This document shows, piece by piece, positions 35,682 to 44,942 of a stretch of DNA of 64,000 nt. The notes under the pieces are model-generated. The model made no database searches. It saw only the letters and a program-made list of their open reading frames with translations, and was not told where the DNA came from. How positions within the stretch are numbered: the stretch's first letter is position 1; the number at the start of each line of letters is the position of its first letter. The DNA is from Lysobacter changpingensis (GTDB taxonomy: Bacteria; Pseudomonadota; Gammaproteobacteria; Xanthomonadales; Xanthomonadaceae), in contig NZ_JADWPE010000002.1 of the NCBI RefSeq assembly GCF_017308985.1, positions 930,001 through 994,000 on the forward strand, in the 5' to 3' direction. Made by a program: the position numbers and the translations under genes.

Positions 35682-37013
35682 TCAGCGCAGCAGGTACTGG
35701 TTGAGCAGGTTCTCGTAACGCTCCTGCTTGCCGCTGATCTGCCTGGGCTCGCCGTTCTTCACCGCCAGCTCGCGCAGGTCGGCCAGGCCGAGCTTGCCGC
35801 GTTCGAAGTCCGCGCCCGCGCCGTTGTCGAAGCTGGCGTAGCGCTCGGTGCGCCACTGCTCCCACGGCGAGTCGTTGAGCAGCGCGTGCGCCACTTCCAG
35901 GCCGCGCGCGAACGCGTCCATACCGCCGATGTGGGCGATGAACAGGTCTTCCATGTCGGTCGACTCGCGACGCGCCTTCGCGTCGAAGTTCAGGCCGCCG
36001 ACCAGGCCGCCCTGGCGCAGCACGACCATCATCGCGCCGACGGTGTCGTACAGGTCGGTCGGGAACTGGTCGGTGTCCCAGCCGTTCTGCGCGTTGCCGC
36101 GGTTGGCGTCGATCGAGCCCAGCAGGTCGTGGTCGGACGCGACCTGCAGGTCGTGTTCGAACGTGTGGCCCGACAGCGTGGCGTGATTGGCCTCGATGTT
36201 GAGCTTGAAGTCCTTGTGCAGGCCGTACTGGCGCAGGAAGCCGGCGACGGTGGCGCTGTCGAAGTCGTACTGGTGCTTCATCGGCTCCATCGGCTTGGGC
36301 TCGATGAGGAAGTAGCCCTTGAAGCCGATGCTGCGGCCGTAGTCGCGCGCCATCGTCAGGAAGCGGGCGAAGTGCTCGACCTCGCGCTTCATGTTGGTGT
36401 TCACCAGGCTCGCGTAGCCTTCGCGACCGCCCCAGAACACGTAGTGCTCGCCGCCCAGTTCGACGGTCGCGTCCAGCGCGGCCTTCACCTGCACCGCGGC
36501 GCGCGCGACGACGTTGAAGTCCGGGTTGGTCGACGCGCCGTTCATGTAGCGCGGATGCGAGAACAGGTTCGCCGTGCCCCACAGCAGCTTCACGCCCGTG
36601 TCGTTCTGGCGCTGCTTGGCCTGCGCGACCATGTGCTTGAGGTTCTTTTCGTACTCGCCGATGTCTTCCGCATCCGGCGCCAGGTCGACGTCGTGGAAGC
36701 AGTAGTACGGCACGCCGAGCTTGGTGATGAATTCGAACGCGGCGTCGACCTTGTTCTCGGCCGTCTGCATCGCGGTGGCGCCTTCCCACGGGAACCTGCG
36801 CGTGCCCGGGCCGAACGGATCGTGGCCGGCGTTGGTGAAGGTGTGCCAGTAGCACACGGCGAACTTCAGGTGCTCCTCCATCGTCTTGCCGCCGATCTTC
36901 TTGTTGGCGTCGTAGACCTTGAAGGCCAGCGGGTTGTTCGAATCGCGTCCCTCGAACGGGATGCGGCCAATGCCGGGGAAGTATTCCTTGGCGCCGATGA
37001 AGTGCTTGCTCAT
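35682..37013 (-). CDS. xylA: xylose isomerase
   Basis: 443 residues, full length for the long (class II) xylose isomerases. It contains the N-terminal [15 protein letters not shown], the catalytic-His region [11 protein letters not shown], the signature WGGREGY, metal-binding [18 protein letters not shown] and [15 protein letters not shown]. It converts xylose to xylulose in the cytoplasm. The ATG at 37013 begins [14 protein letters not shown]. It follows xylB by 46 bases on the same strand, so both are expected to share the promoter upstream of xylB. Confidence 0.97.
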   Translation of the reverse strand: MSKHFIGAKEYFPGIGRIPFEGRDSNNPLAFKVYDANKKIGGKTMEEHLKFAVCYWHTFTNAGHDPFGPGTRRFPWEGATAMQTAENKVDAAFEFITKLGVPYYCFHDVDLAPDAEDIGEYEKNLKHMVAQAKQRQNDTGVKLLWGTANLFSHPRYMNGASTNPDFNVVARAAVQVKAALDATVELGGEHYVFWGGREGYASLVNTNMKREVEHFARFLTMARDYGRSIGFKGYFLIEPKPMEPMKHQYDFDSATVAGFLRQYGLHKDFKLNIEANHATLSGHTFEHDLQVASDHDLLGSIDANRGNAQNGWDTDQFPTDLYDTVGAMMVVLRQGGLVGGLNFDAKARRESTDMEDLFIAHIGGMDAFARGLEVAHALLNDSPWEQWRTERYASFDNGAGADFERGKLGLADLRELAVKNGEPRQISGKQERYENLLNQYLLR

Positions 37014-37059
37014 GTTCGTGGGAATCGCTTTGGTCGGTGGATGGAGGCGCGGCGTTGCG

Positions 37060-38601
37060 TCAGGCGGCCTGCCTGGCGTCGGCGCGGGTGGTCGGGTGCG
37101 GCGCGTACAGCGTCTGCGTCGCGTCGAGATGCGTGAGGAAGGTCCTGTAATGCGCGGCGTAGGCGGCGACCGCGTTCGCATCCGGGCGCGTGGCGGCGGC
37201 TTCGTCCACGCGCACGTGGTCGCGCGCGATGCCGGCGATCGGGGTGTCCTTGCCGCTCGCGCGTTCGAACGCCCACAGCGCCTGCAACGCGCCGCCGAAC
37301 GCCGCGCCTTCGGCCTGTTCGGGCACCTGCACGGGCAGGTCGAACACGTCGGCGACCATCTGCCGCCACGTCGCGCTGTGGCTGCCGCCGCCGGTGAGGC
37401 GGATCGAATCGAACGTCATGCCGGCCGCGCGCAGCGCATCGAAGCCGTTGCGCAGCGCGTAGGTCGCGCCTTCCATCGCGGCGCGGTACACGTTGCCGCG
37501 CGTGAGGTTCGCCATGTCGATACCGTGCAGGCTCGCGCGCGCATCCGGCAGGTTCGGCGTGCGCTCGCCGTTGAAGAACGGCAGCATCACCAGGCCGTCG
37601 GCGCCGGGCTTCGTGCCTTCCAGCACCGATTCGCCGTCGCGGCTGGAGAAGCCGAACAGCTTCGCCACGTTCTCGGTGGCGACGGTGCAGTTCATCGTGC
37701 AGATCAGCGGCAGCCAGCCGCCGGTGGACGAGCAGAACGCGGCCCAGCCGGCGTTCTCGTCGACGACCGGGAAGTCCGCGCACGCGAACAGCGTGCCCGA
37801 GGTGCCCAGGCTCATCGTCAGCACGCCCGCCGCGACGTTGCCGGTGCCGATGGCGGCCATCATGTTGTCGCCGCCGCCGGCCGCGACGATCACGTCGTGC
37901 GACAGGCCAAGTTCGTCCGCGATGCCCGGCGCGATGCCGAAGCTCGCATCGGCCTCGACCAGCGGCGGGAGGAAATCGGCCAGATTGGTGTCGGCATCGG
38001 TCGCGGCGAGCATCCCGCGCGACCACGTGCGCGTGCGCACGTCGAGCCAGCCCGTGCCCGACGCATCGCCGTATTCCATCCAGCGCTGGCCGGTGAGCCA
38101 GAAGTTCACGTAGTCGTGCGGCAGCAGGATCGTGGCGAGCTTCGCGTACACCTCGGGGCGATGCTTGCGCGTCCACGGCAGCTTCGACGCGGTATAGCCG
38201 GCGAGGATCGGATTGCCGGCCAGCGTCACGCACGACGCTTCGCCGCCGGCCGCGGACATGATCTCGTCGCACTCGCCGCTGGTGCTGGTGTCGCACCACA
38301 GCTTGGCCGGCGCGAGCACGTTGCCCTGCGCGTCCAGCGGCACGAACCCGTGCTGCTGGCCCGACACGCCGATCGCCACGACGGCGGCGCGCTGCGCCGG
38401 GTCGAGTTTGCCGAAACAGGCGCGAATCGCGTCGATCCACCACTGCGCGTGCTGCTCGCGGCTGCCGTCGTTACCGGCGATGAGCTCCAGCGGCTGCCCG
38501 TGCGTGGCGACGATGCGACGCGAGTCCGCGTCGTAGGCGACGAGCTTGACGCTCTGGGTTCCCACGTCCAGTCCGACGAAGAGGCGTGTCTGAGCGCTCA
38601 T
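37060..38601 (-). CDS. xylB: xylulokinase
   Basis: 513 residues of the FGGY kinase family. The N-terminal phosphate-binding motif is [14 protein letters not shown], with [13 protein letters not shown] and [12 protein letters not shown] in the first lobe. The second lobe has the catalytic-Asp region [15 protein letters not shown], then MSLGTSGT, and the FGGY signature-2 equivalent [22 protein letters not shown] followed by [11 protein letters not shown]. It phosphorylates xylulose to xylulose-5-phosphate. It heads the leftward xylBA unit, and an operator-like palindrome lies 21 bases before its ATG. Confidence 0.96.
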   Translation of the reverse strand: MSAQTRLFVGLDVGTQSVKLVAYDADSRRIVATHGQPLELIAGNDGSREQHAQWWIDAIRACFGKLDPAQRAAVVAIGVSGQQHGFVPLDAQGNVLAPAKLWCDTSTSGECDEIMSAAGGEASCVTLAGNPILAGYTASKLPWTRKHRPEVYAKLATILLPHDYVNFWLTGQRWMEYGDASGTGWLDVRTRTWSRGMLAATDADTNLADFLPPLVEADASFGIAPGIADELGLSHDVIVAAGGGDNMMAAIGTGNVAAGVLTMSLGTSGTLFACADFPVVDENAGWAAFCSSTGGWLPLICTMNCTVATENVAKLFGFSSRDGESVLEGTKPGADGLVMLPFFNGERTPNLPDARASLHGIDMANLTRGNVYRAAMEGATYALRNGFDALRAAGMTFDSIRLTGGGSHSATWRQMVADVFDLPVQVPEQAEGAAFGGALQALWAFERASGKDTPIAGIARDHVRVDEAAATRPDANAVAAYAAHYRTFLTHLDATQTLYAPHPTTRADARQAA

Positions 38602-38621
38602 GCGCGTCCGGCTCCAGAAAA

Positions 38622-38633
38622 GTTAGCGCTAAC
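38622..38633. promoter_or_regulatory. LacI-type operator before xylB
   Basis: The palindrome gttagcgctaac is perfect over 12 bases and continues in the minus strand as AAATTGTTAGCGCTAACTTTTC. It lies 21 bases upstream of the xylB ATG, where a repressor would block initiation or early elongation. It shares the TAGCGCTA core with the sites at 7551 and 7713. Confidence 0.75.
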
Positions 38634-38908
38634 AATTTTGCGGCAGGAACGATCCGCACTGGAAACACCGACCAGCAGTGACATGGGTGGAAGCAAGGGA
38701 TCCCGTAGGTGCGTAGCACTCTACCAGCGATGAGAAAAAAGCCTTGCTGCAGTGCGCAAAGCGTTACGCGACAAGGACTTGGCCGTGTCGCGGCGCAGCG
38801 AGACGGAGGCACCCGGCGGGTCGGGCGCGGATTCAGGATCGCCCTGCCCCAGGAGTCAGGCTGGGCGCACCTCAGGCTGCCGGGCGACAAAAGCCGCCCG
38901 CGCGTCCC

Positions 38909-38921
38909 GATAGCGCTACCA
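38909..38921. promoter_or_regulatory. distal LacI-type operator upstream of xylB
   Basis: The sequence gatagcgctacca is identical over 13 bases to the exuT-side site at 7714-7726. It lies about 287 bp from the proximal xylB operator, close to 27 helical turns, and 6 bases outside the stop codon of the small membrane gene. A loop between the two sites is possible. The rest of 38634-38908 shows no gene. Confidence 0.6.
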
Positions 38922-38926
38922 GCGCC

Positions 38927-39097
38927 CTACAGGTTGCGGAACACGCACGCGATCCACAGCAGCACGAACGCCAGTGCGACCAGCACGAACGCGAACGGCG
39001 CCAGCATCGGCAGGTAGCCCAGGCGGATCGCCAGCCCGGCGCCGCCGGCCAGCGTGGCGATGAAGAAGATCGGGAAACTCGGAGGCGTCAGGCCCAT
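38927..39097 (-). CDS. small two-helix membrane protein
   Basis: 56 residues starting MGLTPPSFPIFFIATLAGG, with AAGGAA nine bases before the ATG. Two hydrophobic stretches, FPIFFIATLAGGAGLAI and LAPFAFVLVALAFVLLWIACVF, are separated by a short charged turn. No recognised family. It lies 30 bases downstream of the peptidase gene on the same strand and may share its transcript. Function unknown; a membrane anchor or small regulator is possible. Confidence 0.65.
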   Translation of the reverse strand: MGLTPPSFPIFFIATLAGGAGLAIRLGYLPMLAPFAFVLVALAFVLLWIACVFRNL

Positions 39098-39127
39098 CGG
39101 TTCGTTCCTTGCGGTGTAGGCGCCGGA

Positions 39128-39976
39128 TCAGCGCGGGGGAAGCACGGTGCGCGGATCGACGAGCTGCCCGCCGCGGCGCAGTTCGAAATGCAGCATGTCG
39201 CGGCCCGCGCCGACGCGCCCCATCTCGGCCACCTGCGTGCCCGCGACGACGTTCTGCCCTTCGCCGACCAGCCGCTTGCGGTTGTGCGCGTAGCTCGACA
39301 CCCAGCCGCCGGGGTGCTCGATCACGATCAGTTGTTCGTAACCGGGCGAGCCTTCGCCCGAATACAGCACCTTCCCCGCAGCGACCGCGCGCACCGGACT
39401 GCCGGCCGCACCGGCGATGTCGAGCGCGCGCGGGGCTGCATCGCCGCGCGCGGGCGCGTTCAACAGCGTGCCGTTCGCCGGCCACTGCCAGCGCGTCACG
39501 TCGGCGTCGAGCGTTTTCGAGGCAACGCTGCTGGACGTCGCCGCTTTCGATGTGCTCGCCTTGGTCGGCGTCTTGGGAGCAGCGGCGTTCGAAGCGGCGC
39601 TCTTCGCCGCGGGCTTGGTCGCGGGCGGTTTCGCCTTCACCGGCGAGGACGTGTCGGGCAGCGCTTCGGTGCGGACGGTGGACGCCGCCGGCGCGCGCGC
39701 AACCGGCGGTTTCGATGCGGATGTCGCGGGGAGGCGGAGGCGGTCGCCGGGATGGATCAGGAACGGCTCGGCGATGCCGTTCGCCTGCGCCAGGTCGATC
39801 ACGCTCACGCCGTTGCGCGAGGCGATGCCGTACAGCGAATCGCCCGCCTGCACGACGATGCCGCCGTCGTACGACGAAACCGGCACGCCCGACGAGGGCC
39901 ACACCTTCACCGTCGCCGGCGTGCACGCGCACAGGCCCAGCGACACGGACACCACGAGGATTGCGGAACGACGCAT
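39128..39976 (-). CDS. LysM and M23-domain lipoprotein (NlpD/EnvC-like)
   Basis: 282 residues. The start MRRSAILVVSVSLGLCACTP looks like a lipoprotein signal with LCA-C as cleavage site. A LysM domain (about 40-85) contains VVQAGDSLYGIASRNGVS and HPGDRLRLP. A Lys/Ala/Pro-rich linker follows, then an M23 domain with ALDIAGAAGSPVRAVAAGKVLYSGE and AEMGRVGAGRDMLHFELR. The first metal-binding His of the HxxxD motif is replaced (RALDIAG), so the domain is probably non-catalytic, like NlpD, which activates cell-division amidases. The ATG is at 39976 after GCAGGTCG. Confidence 0.88.
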   Translation of the reverse strand: MRRSAILVVSVSLGLCACTPATVKVWPSSGVPVSSYDGGIVVQAGDSLYGIASRNGVSVIDLAQANGIAEPFLIHPGDRLRLPATSASKPPVARAPAASTVRTEALPDTSSPVKAKPPATKPAAKSAASNAAAPKTPTKASTSKAATSSSVASKTLDADVTRWQWPANGTLLNAPARGDAAPRALDIAGAAGSPVRAVAAGKVLYSGEGSPGYEQLIVIEHPGGWVSSYAHNRKRLVGEGQNVVAGTQVAEMGRVGAGRDMLHFELRRGGQLVDPRTVLPPR

Positions 39977-40210
39977 GACGACCTGCCCGGATGTAGCGCC
40001 CATGTCGTCGCGATCGCGGCGCCCGTGAGCGGGGCGGTGAGGTTATCGGGCGGGCGGCGGCGGCGATATGCGCAATGTTCTTCTTGCGCGTGGGCCGATT
40101 TGTTGCTGCCGGCGCCTTCGTACACGCCGATACAAATCGCCCGGATCGCCGACACATCGCCGATACGCCCCCGCCTTCGAATGGCACCACCCCAACCGAA
40201 GGAGCCCGCC

Positions 40211-40744
40211 ATGAAGCCGTCCCCCGTCCTCGCCGTCGCGCTGCTCGCCACGATCGGCGCCCTCGCCCTCCCCGTCGTCGTGCACGCGCAGGCCGCCGGC
40301 ATCACCCGCACCGACCTGCAACGCAGCGAGCTGTCCGTGCCCGGCCGCGAAGCGGTGCAGGTGCTGGTCGCGTTCGAGCCCGGCATCGTCGCCGCCAACC
40401 ACCATCATCACGGCGAGGAGATCGTCTACGTCACGCAGGGCGCGCTCGAGTACCGCCTGGAAGGCCGCGCCCCGGTGACGCTGAAGCAGGGCGACACGCT
40501 CTTCATTCCGCATGGCGTGAACCATGAGGTCGTCAACGTCGGCACCGGACGCAGCGCGGAGCTGGCAACGTACATCGTCGAGAAGGGCAAGCCGCTGGTG
40601 GTGCCGGCTTCGCAGCGCGATGCGCGGGCCGCTGCGGCTGCGTTCGACGTCGCGGGGGATTCGGCGCGGATCGAGCTGCGGTTCGCGGATGAATATCCGC
40701 TGCGGCCTACGTTGTTCGATTCGGCGGCGGCCTGGGAGGACTGA
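40211..40744 (+). CDS. secreted cupin-domain protein
   Basis: 177 residues with signal peptide ending VVVHAQA and the ribosome-binding site AAGGAG seven bases before the ATG. A single cupin fold has motif 1 NHHHHGEEIVYVTQGALEYR and motif 2 QGDTLFIPHGVNHEVVN, giving two or three histidines and a Glu for one metal ion. The gene stands alone. Small secreted cupins of this sort have no single established role; a metal-dependent binding or oxidative function is possible. Confidence 0.85.
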   Translation: MKPSPVLAVALLATIGALALPVVVHAQAAGITRTDLQRSELSVPGREAVQVLVAFEPGIVAANHHHHGEEIVYVTQGALEYRLEGRAPVTLKQGDTLFIPHGVNHEVVNVGTGRSAELATYIVEKGKPLVVPASQRDARAAAAAFDVAGDSARIELRFADEYPLRPTLFDSAAAWED

Positions 40745-41120
40745 GGCGCGCCCCGCGTTCACGTCACGCCGGCGGACGCTGGAAGCCACCTGCTTCCGCC
40801 GGTTCCATTCGCGGTCGACGACAGCAACAGCGCAGCGCCGTGCCGCATCGGTCGTTCACCGCCTCGGCTTCGTTGCCGCTCGCCCCACCCCCTCTCCCGG
40901 TGGGAGAGGGCTCATAGCGCCTCTTCGCGATGCGTTCATCCGCGCGATCCAGCGCGTTCATCGAACGTCGCACACCGATCGCCGCAGCGCGCGCGACGCA
41001 CGCTGCGACACCGGTCACAGCGTGCACAACGGTTGCTTCCGCTCCGCCGCGCAACACATTCCTCTCGCGAACCATTCACGCGCGGAAGGCTACGTTCGGG
41101 CTGCCGACCGAGGAGTCTTC
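40745..41120. other. intergenic region with one CCCTCTCCC hairpin
   Basis: A perfect nine-base-pair hairpin ccctctcccggtgggagaggg lies at 40889-40909 and belongs to the dispersed hairpin class also seen near 921. It is 144 bases after the cupin gene. The rest of the region is GC-rich with no ribosome-binding site or coding pattern that I trust. Confidence 0.5.
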
Positions 41121-41399
41121 GTGAAGAAACAGATCACTGCACTCGAGAGCGCCGTCGTGCTGCATTCGGCGCAGATCCTGGCGATGGAATGCCTGCTGCG
41201 CGCGATGATCGTCACGCATCCGAACCGCGCCGCGCTGAAGGAGGCGTTCCAGCGCATCGCCGCCGAGCTCGAGCAGCGCCTGGCCGATGCGGGCTTCGAG
41301 AACGGCCTGCCGGTGGACAGCGCGCGCACGCTGGTCGAGCCCTTCCACACGCGCACCGACGACTGGATCACCTGGGTAGACCTGATCACGGCGGAATAA
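41121..41399 (+). CDS. small helical protein of unknown function
   Basis: 92 residues from GTG 41121, with GAGGAG five bases upstream. The sequence MKKQITALESAVVLHSAQILAMECLLRAM continues with ALKEAFQRIAAELEQRLADAG and a C-terminal WITWVDLITAE. It appears to be all alpha-helical and soluble, with no signal peptide. I recognise no family. It stands alone before a REP cluster. Confidence 0.65.
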   Translation: MKKQITALESAVVLHSAQILAMECLLRAMIVTHPNRAALKEAFQRIAAELEQRLADAGFENGLPVDSARTLVEPFHTRTDDWITWVDLITAE

Positions 41400-41413
41400 C
41401 CCCGCCCCGCCTT

Positions 41414-41800
41414 TGTAGCCGGGTAAGGCCGAAGGCCGCACCCGGGAACACATGCTGACGCGACGCGGGAACCCGGGTGCGCTTCGCTTGCCCGGGCTAC
41501 AAAGGCCCGATCGCATCGAAACGCCGTGCTCTTGTAGCCCGGGTAAGGCCAAAGGCCGCACCCGAGGAACGCCTGATGCCTCGTCACGCAAGAGCCCCCG
41601 GGTGCGCTTCGCTTACCCGGGCTACAAAGGCCCGATCGCATCAGAACGTCCCGCTCTTGTAGCCCGGGTAAGGCCAAAGGCCGCACCCGGGGAACGCCCG
41701 ATGCCTCGTCACGCAAAAGCCCCGGGTGCGCTTCGCTTACCCGGGCTACAGAAGCAACAACGAGCGCCCCTGTAGCCCGGGCAAGGCCGAACGCCGTGGG
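41414..41800. repeat. cluster of REP hairpin pairs (3.5 copies)
   Basis: Three pairs of hairpins, each made of an A element headed gtagccgggtaaggcc or gtagcccgggtaaggcc (41415, 41534, 41660) and a B element ending ttacccgggctac or ttgcccgggctac (41472-41501, 41597-41626, 41721-41750), spaced about 25-35 bases apart. A decayed fourth A element lies at 41771-41800. The A heads carry GTAG and B is inverted, as in bacterial interspersed mosaic elements moved by RAYT proteins. The 438-base gap holds no gene. Confidence 0.9.
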
Positions 41801-41837
41801 GTCACTTCGCGAGGAACCCCGCGCGACCTTTCCGCCA

Positions 41838-42239
41838 TCACCCCTCCACCGCGCTACCGAATGCGAGCGCGCACGCCTTCCCGTCGCCGACCAGCGCGCC
41901 GCGCATCCGTTCCTCCGTGAGCGGCCTTATCACCCAATCCACGGGCATCGTCGCGAACCGGCTGCGCACGTGGCCCATCGCAACGAAGTACGACGGCCCA
42001 TCGCCCACGCAATACCAGAACAGATCCGAAGGCGCCGACGAATCGTTACCGGTGCGCCAGGTGACGACCTTGACGATACGCAGCGATGCCCCCGTCACAC
42101 GGCCCGTGGGCGTCTCGAAGGTCATTTGTTCGAAGCTTCGCTTCACCGCGGCTTCGAACGCACGTTTGGCGCGCAGGGATGCGAAGAACGATGCCGCCAG
42201 GAAGGCGATGGTGAGGAGGAGGATGAACGGATCGCTCAT
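41838..42239 (-). CDS. hypothetical protein with N-terminal membrane anchor
   Basis: 133 residues. The start MSDPFILLLTIAFLAASFFA is a single membrane helix, followed by a basic stretch and a soluble domain with RIVKVVTWRTG, DLFWYCVGDGPSYFVAMGHV and WVIRPLTEERM. No family recognised. It is the first of three short leftward genes of unknown function that lie together. Confidence 0.6.
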   Translation of the reverse strand: MSDPFILLLTIAFLAASFFASLRAKRAFEAAVKRSFEQMTFETPTGRVTGASLRIVKVVTWRTGNDSSAPSDLFWYCVGDGPSYFVAMGHVRSRFATMPVDWVIRPLTEERMRGALVGDGKACALAFGSAVEG

Positions 42240-42316
42240 GCGTACGGGTCAGGCCTGCCGTGCCCGGAGTTCCACGGATGGTGCGGGCGTCGTGGCCGGA
42301 CGATCTCCCATCCCGA

Positions 42317-42745
42317 TCACCAGAGCTTCCACCACGGCTTCCTCACCACCGGCAACGGCGGCTCGCCGGGAAACAGGATCTCCCCTTCCCCGTCGTCCCC
42401 GCTGACGTCGTAGAACCCCACCGCGTGCTTGATGGCAAGCTCGCGCATCCTCGCGTGCGCGGCGGCGGCCTGCGACCACCCGAATGCGGAATAGATGACG
42501 ACACGCCCGACGCAATGATCCGTGACCTGGGGAGTGTCGAGATCCGGATCGGACTTCGGCCCGTTGAGCGGCGGGAAGTGTTCGATCATCTCGTCGAACC
42601 AGCGCTGCAGCGCGGGCGAACTCACCGCCGGGTCGTCATAGGTGTGATCCTCGCTCCACTCGACCTGCGCCTGGTACCAGGCCATGAAGGCCGCGCGCTC
42701 GCGCGGCGCGGCGGTGGGTTCGAAGACCATCAGGTCGTAGCTCAT
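42317..42745 (-). CDS. conserved hypothetical cytosolic protein
   Basis: 142 residues starting MSYDLMVFEPTAAPRERAAFMAWYQAQVEW. The early segment, with its Tyr/Trp pattern, and the end FPGEPPLPVVRKPWWKLW recall a family of short proteins of unknown function that I remember from proteobacterial genomes. No catalytic motif is visible. It sits between two other hypothetical genes on the same strand. Confidence 0.7.
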   Translation of the reverse strand: MSYDLMVFEPTAAPRERAAFMAWYQAQVEWSEDHTYDDPAVSSPALQRWFDEMIEHFPPLNGPKSDPDLDTPQVTDHCVGRVVIYSAFGWSQAAAAHARMRELAIKHAVGFYDVSGDDGEGEILFPGEPPLPVVRKPWWKLW

Positions 42746-42823
42746 GGGAATCTCTCTGGCGATTGCAGGATCGGGATGCGTGCGTGCACTCGTTCGATGC
42801 GAAGGCGTTGCATCGCGCCTGGA

Positions 42824-43360
42824 TCAGCGCGCGAACTCCGCCACCACCTGGGGCGACATCAGCCGCTTCGCGATCCACCCGAACAGCGCGCTGAATCCCA
42901 GCGCGAACACGACGCACACGATCGCGATGCCGATGAAGAACGCGCGCATGTCGGGCGCGTCGGGAATGGCGGCGAACTGCTCGCGCATGGACGAGAACAT
43001 CGCGAACTGCAGCACGAGGCCGCCCAGGTTCCACACGATGCCGAACGCCATCACGCCGATGAAGAGGCGGCGCGCCCAGTTGCGGCGCATCAGCAAACCA
43101 ATCGACGAGGCCAGCGTCAGCACCTGCACCAGCAGGAAGAACACGAACACCGCCACCATGTGCCGCAGCATGAACACCGCGAACGGCGGCGCGCCCGGCG
43201 GCGCCGGCCCCTGTGCGGCCTGCACCACTTCGGGGCTGGTGAACACGGTCTGGATCATCAGGTTCTGCAGCAGCGAGATGAGCGTGCCGAACCCGGACAA
43301 CACGATGAACACCCACGCCACGACCGTCACGAACGTGGACTTCTGCGCGATCGATGGCAT
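42824..43360 (-). CDS. four-helix integral membrane protein
   Basis: 178 residues with four hydrophobic stretches: FVTVVAWVFIVLSGFGTLISLL, HMVAVFVFFLLVQVLTLASSIGLL, LFIGVMAFGIVWNLGGLVL and FFIGIAIVCVVFALGFSALFGW. A Pro/Ala/Gln-rich loop separates helices one and two. It resembles small uncharacterised inner-membrane proteins with no known activity. It is upstream of and co-directional with the two hypothetical genes to its left. Confidence 0.7.
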   Translation of the reverse strand: MPSIAQKSTFVTVVAWVFIVLSGFGTLISLLQNLMIQTVFTSPEVVQAAQGPAPPGAPPFAVFMLRHMVAVFVFFLLVQVLTLASSIGLLMRRNWARRLFIGVMAFGIVWNLGGLVLQFAMFSSMREQFAAIPDAPDMRAFFIGIAIVCVVFALGFSALFGWIAKRLMSPQVVAEFAR

Positions 43361-43412
43361 CGGACTCCCTCCCCAGGGCGTGCGCGAACACTAGCGGGTG
43401 GATGGGGTGCGT

Positions 43413-44381
43413 TCAAGGTCGCGGGCGGGCCATGAACCGGTCGAGGGCCGCGCGCGCCGCTGCGGCGCATTCCAGGAACGCGAAGTGGCCGCAGTCGCCG
43501 ATCATGACGAGCCGCGCGTGCGGCATCGCATCGGCGATGTGCACGGCCGCATCGGCCATGAAGTCGTGGCGGCCGGCGATGACGAGCGCCGGCGTCCGCA
43601 GCCGCTCCAGTGCGGGCAGCAGGTCGTAGTCGGGCCGTTCCCAGGTGTCGGCCATCAGGCGGTCTTCCACCGCGCGCGCGGTGAGGATGCCCTCGCGGCC
43701 CTGTCGCTCGAAGCCGTCCTGCATGCGGCGCGTCATCCGCGCGAGGTCGTCGGGCTTCGCCACCGCCGGTTCGAAATGGATGCGATAGCGCGCCGCGACC
43801 GCGTCCGGATCGCCCGCGCGGTACGCCGCGCTTTCGACGATGGCCGTCTGCTCGTCCATGCGCGGACCCAGGCGCGCGAGGTAGTGCGCGCGCACGCTCG
43901 CCAGGTCCGCATGCGATACGGGCGCGGGGTTCACCAGGATCAGTCGCGACACGCGCTGCGGATGGCGCAACGCATACTCCAGCGCCAGCACCGCGCCCCA
44001 CGAATGGCCGAGCAGCACCGGGGCGTCGAGATCGAACTCGCGGCGGATGCGGTCGATGTCGCCCAGGTCGGTGGCGAGGCTCACGCGCTGCGGGTCCACG
44101 CCGGCCGTCGAGCGTCCCCGGCCGCGCTGGTCGTAGTAAATCAGCCGGTACGCGTCGGCGAGCGGATCGAGATCGGGCGCGAGGTACGCCTGGTCGAAAT
44201 CGGGCCCGCCGTGCAGCACGACGATGGGCTCGCCGTGGCCGATCGCGCGGACGTAAAGCGTCGCGTCGTCGGCGCGAAGTTCGCGTTCTTCCGCGCGCGG
44301 CATGTCCGCGGCCTGCGCGCCCGGCGCGAGCGCGATGCAGAGCAGCGCGGCGCGCGCGATGGAATGCAAGGCGTTGCGCAT
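43413..44381 (-). CDS. secreted alpha/beta hydrolase (proline iminopeptidase-like)
   Basis: 322 residues with a signal peptide ending APGAQAAD. The alpha/beta-hydrolase core has the oxyanion HGGPDF, the elbow nucleophile Ser127 in LLGHSWGAVLAL, and the catalytic His in GDCGHFAFLE. YYDQRGRGRST matches the S33 prolyl aminopeptidase signature DQRGxGxS. The probable activity is removal of N-terminal proline or ester hydrolysis in the periplasm. ATG 44381 has AAAGGGA eight bases upstream. Its 5' region leads directly into the 42-bp repeat array. Confidence 0.88.
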   Translation of the reverse strand: MRNALHSIARAALLCIALAPGAQAADMPRAEERELRADDATLYVRAIGHGEPIVVLHGGPDFDQAYLAPDLDPLADAYRLIYYDQRGRGRSTAGVDPQRVSLATDLGDIDRIRREFDLDAPVLLGHSWGAVLALEYALRHPQRVSRLILVNPAPVSHADLASVRAHYLARLGPRMDEQTAIVESAAYRAGDPDAVAARYRIHFEPAVAKPDDLARMTRRMQDGFERQGREGILTARAVEDRLMADTWERPDYDLLPALERLRTPALVIAGRHDFMADAAVHIADAMPHARLVMIGDCGHFAFLECAAAARAALDRFMARPRP

Positions 44382-44491
44382 CGCAGCGTCCCTTTCGCGG
44401 TTGGACGCGGCCAGCGTGCCATTCCCGTTGCGCGGCGGAACGGCCGTTGATCGGCGGTTGCGGCGTTGCCCGGGCCGCGAAGGCCGCGCGC

Positions 44492-44743
44492 CGGGCTTTT
44501 TGCCCGGTCGTCCGAGCTCAGGGCTCGGCGCGGCGAGCAGAATGCTCGAACGTCGGGGCTTCGCGCCCCGCACGCGGAGCGATCCGCTCGGGCTTCCGGG
44601 CTGCGGGCTCCGTGCGCGGAGCGTTGCGCTCCGATGTCCGGGCGCCGGGCTCGGCGCTTCGAGCAATCTGCCCGGACGCCGCGGCTCCGGGCTCGGCGCG
44701 CGACGCGTTCTGCTCGATCAACCGGGCTCCGCGCTCGACACAC
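44492..44743. repeat. six-unit 42-bp degenerate tandem repeat of small hairpins
   Basis: Six units of exactly 42 bases begin at 44492, 44534, 44576, 44618, 44660 and 44702. Most contain a short inverted repeat near their start, for example gagcagaatgctc, gagcgatccgctc and gagcgttgcgctc, then a GC-rich tail resembling gggctcggcgc. The array is in the divergent region between the S33 hydrolase and the propeller gene. Open frames run through it in several phases but show only the repeat periodicity, so I do not call a gene. The rest of 44382-44942 shows nothing else. Confidence 0.85.
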
Positions 44744-44942
44744 CGCGCACCGCGCACCGACACCGACACGAAACAGGCGCCGGCTTCGCACGCCGGACAC
44801 CCTGCTGAATCCGGCTGTCGGCAGCCCGACGCCTCCGCACGATCCGCTCGTCGGCAACTGCCGCGCATTGCATGCGATTTGACGAAGGCGTCATCGCGCG
44901 GCGCATAGAACTCCCCTCCACTGTCGTCCAAGGAAGCACGCC

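Noticed and set aside
41414-41800. CRISPR-like array of regularly spaced repeats
   Set aside because: The repeats are alternating inverted hairpins of two kinds with near-constant spacers, the pattern of REP pairs, and there are no cas genes.
41838-43360. Toxin-immunity or phage module made of three small hypothetical genes
   Set aside because: No toxin, integrase or secretion motif is visible; composition is like the rest of the chromosome.
44518-44931. Open frames on both strands through the 42-bp array encoding Arg/Ala/Pro-rich repeats
   Set aside because: All six phases stay open only because of GC content; there is no ribosome-binding site and the pattern is purely that of the DNA repeat.
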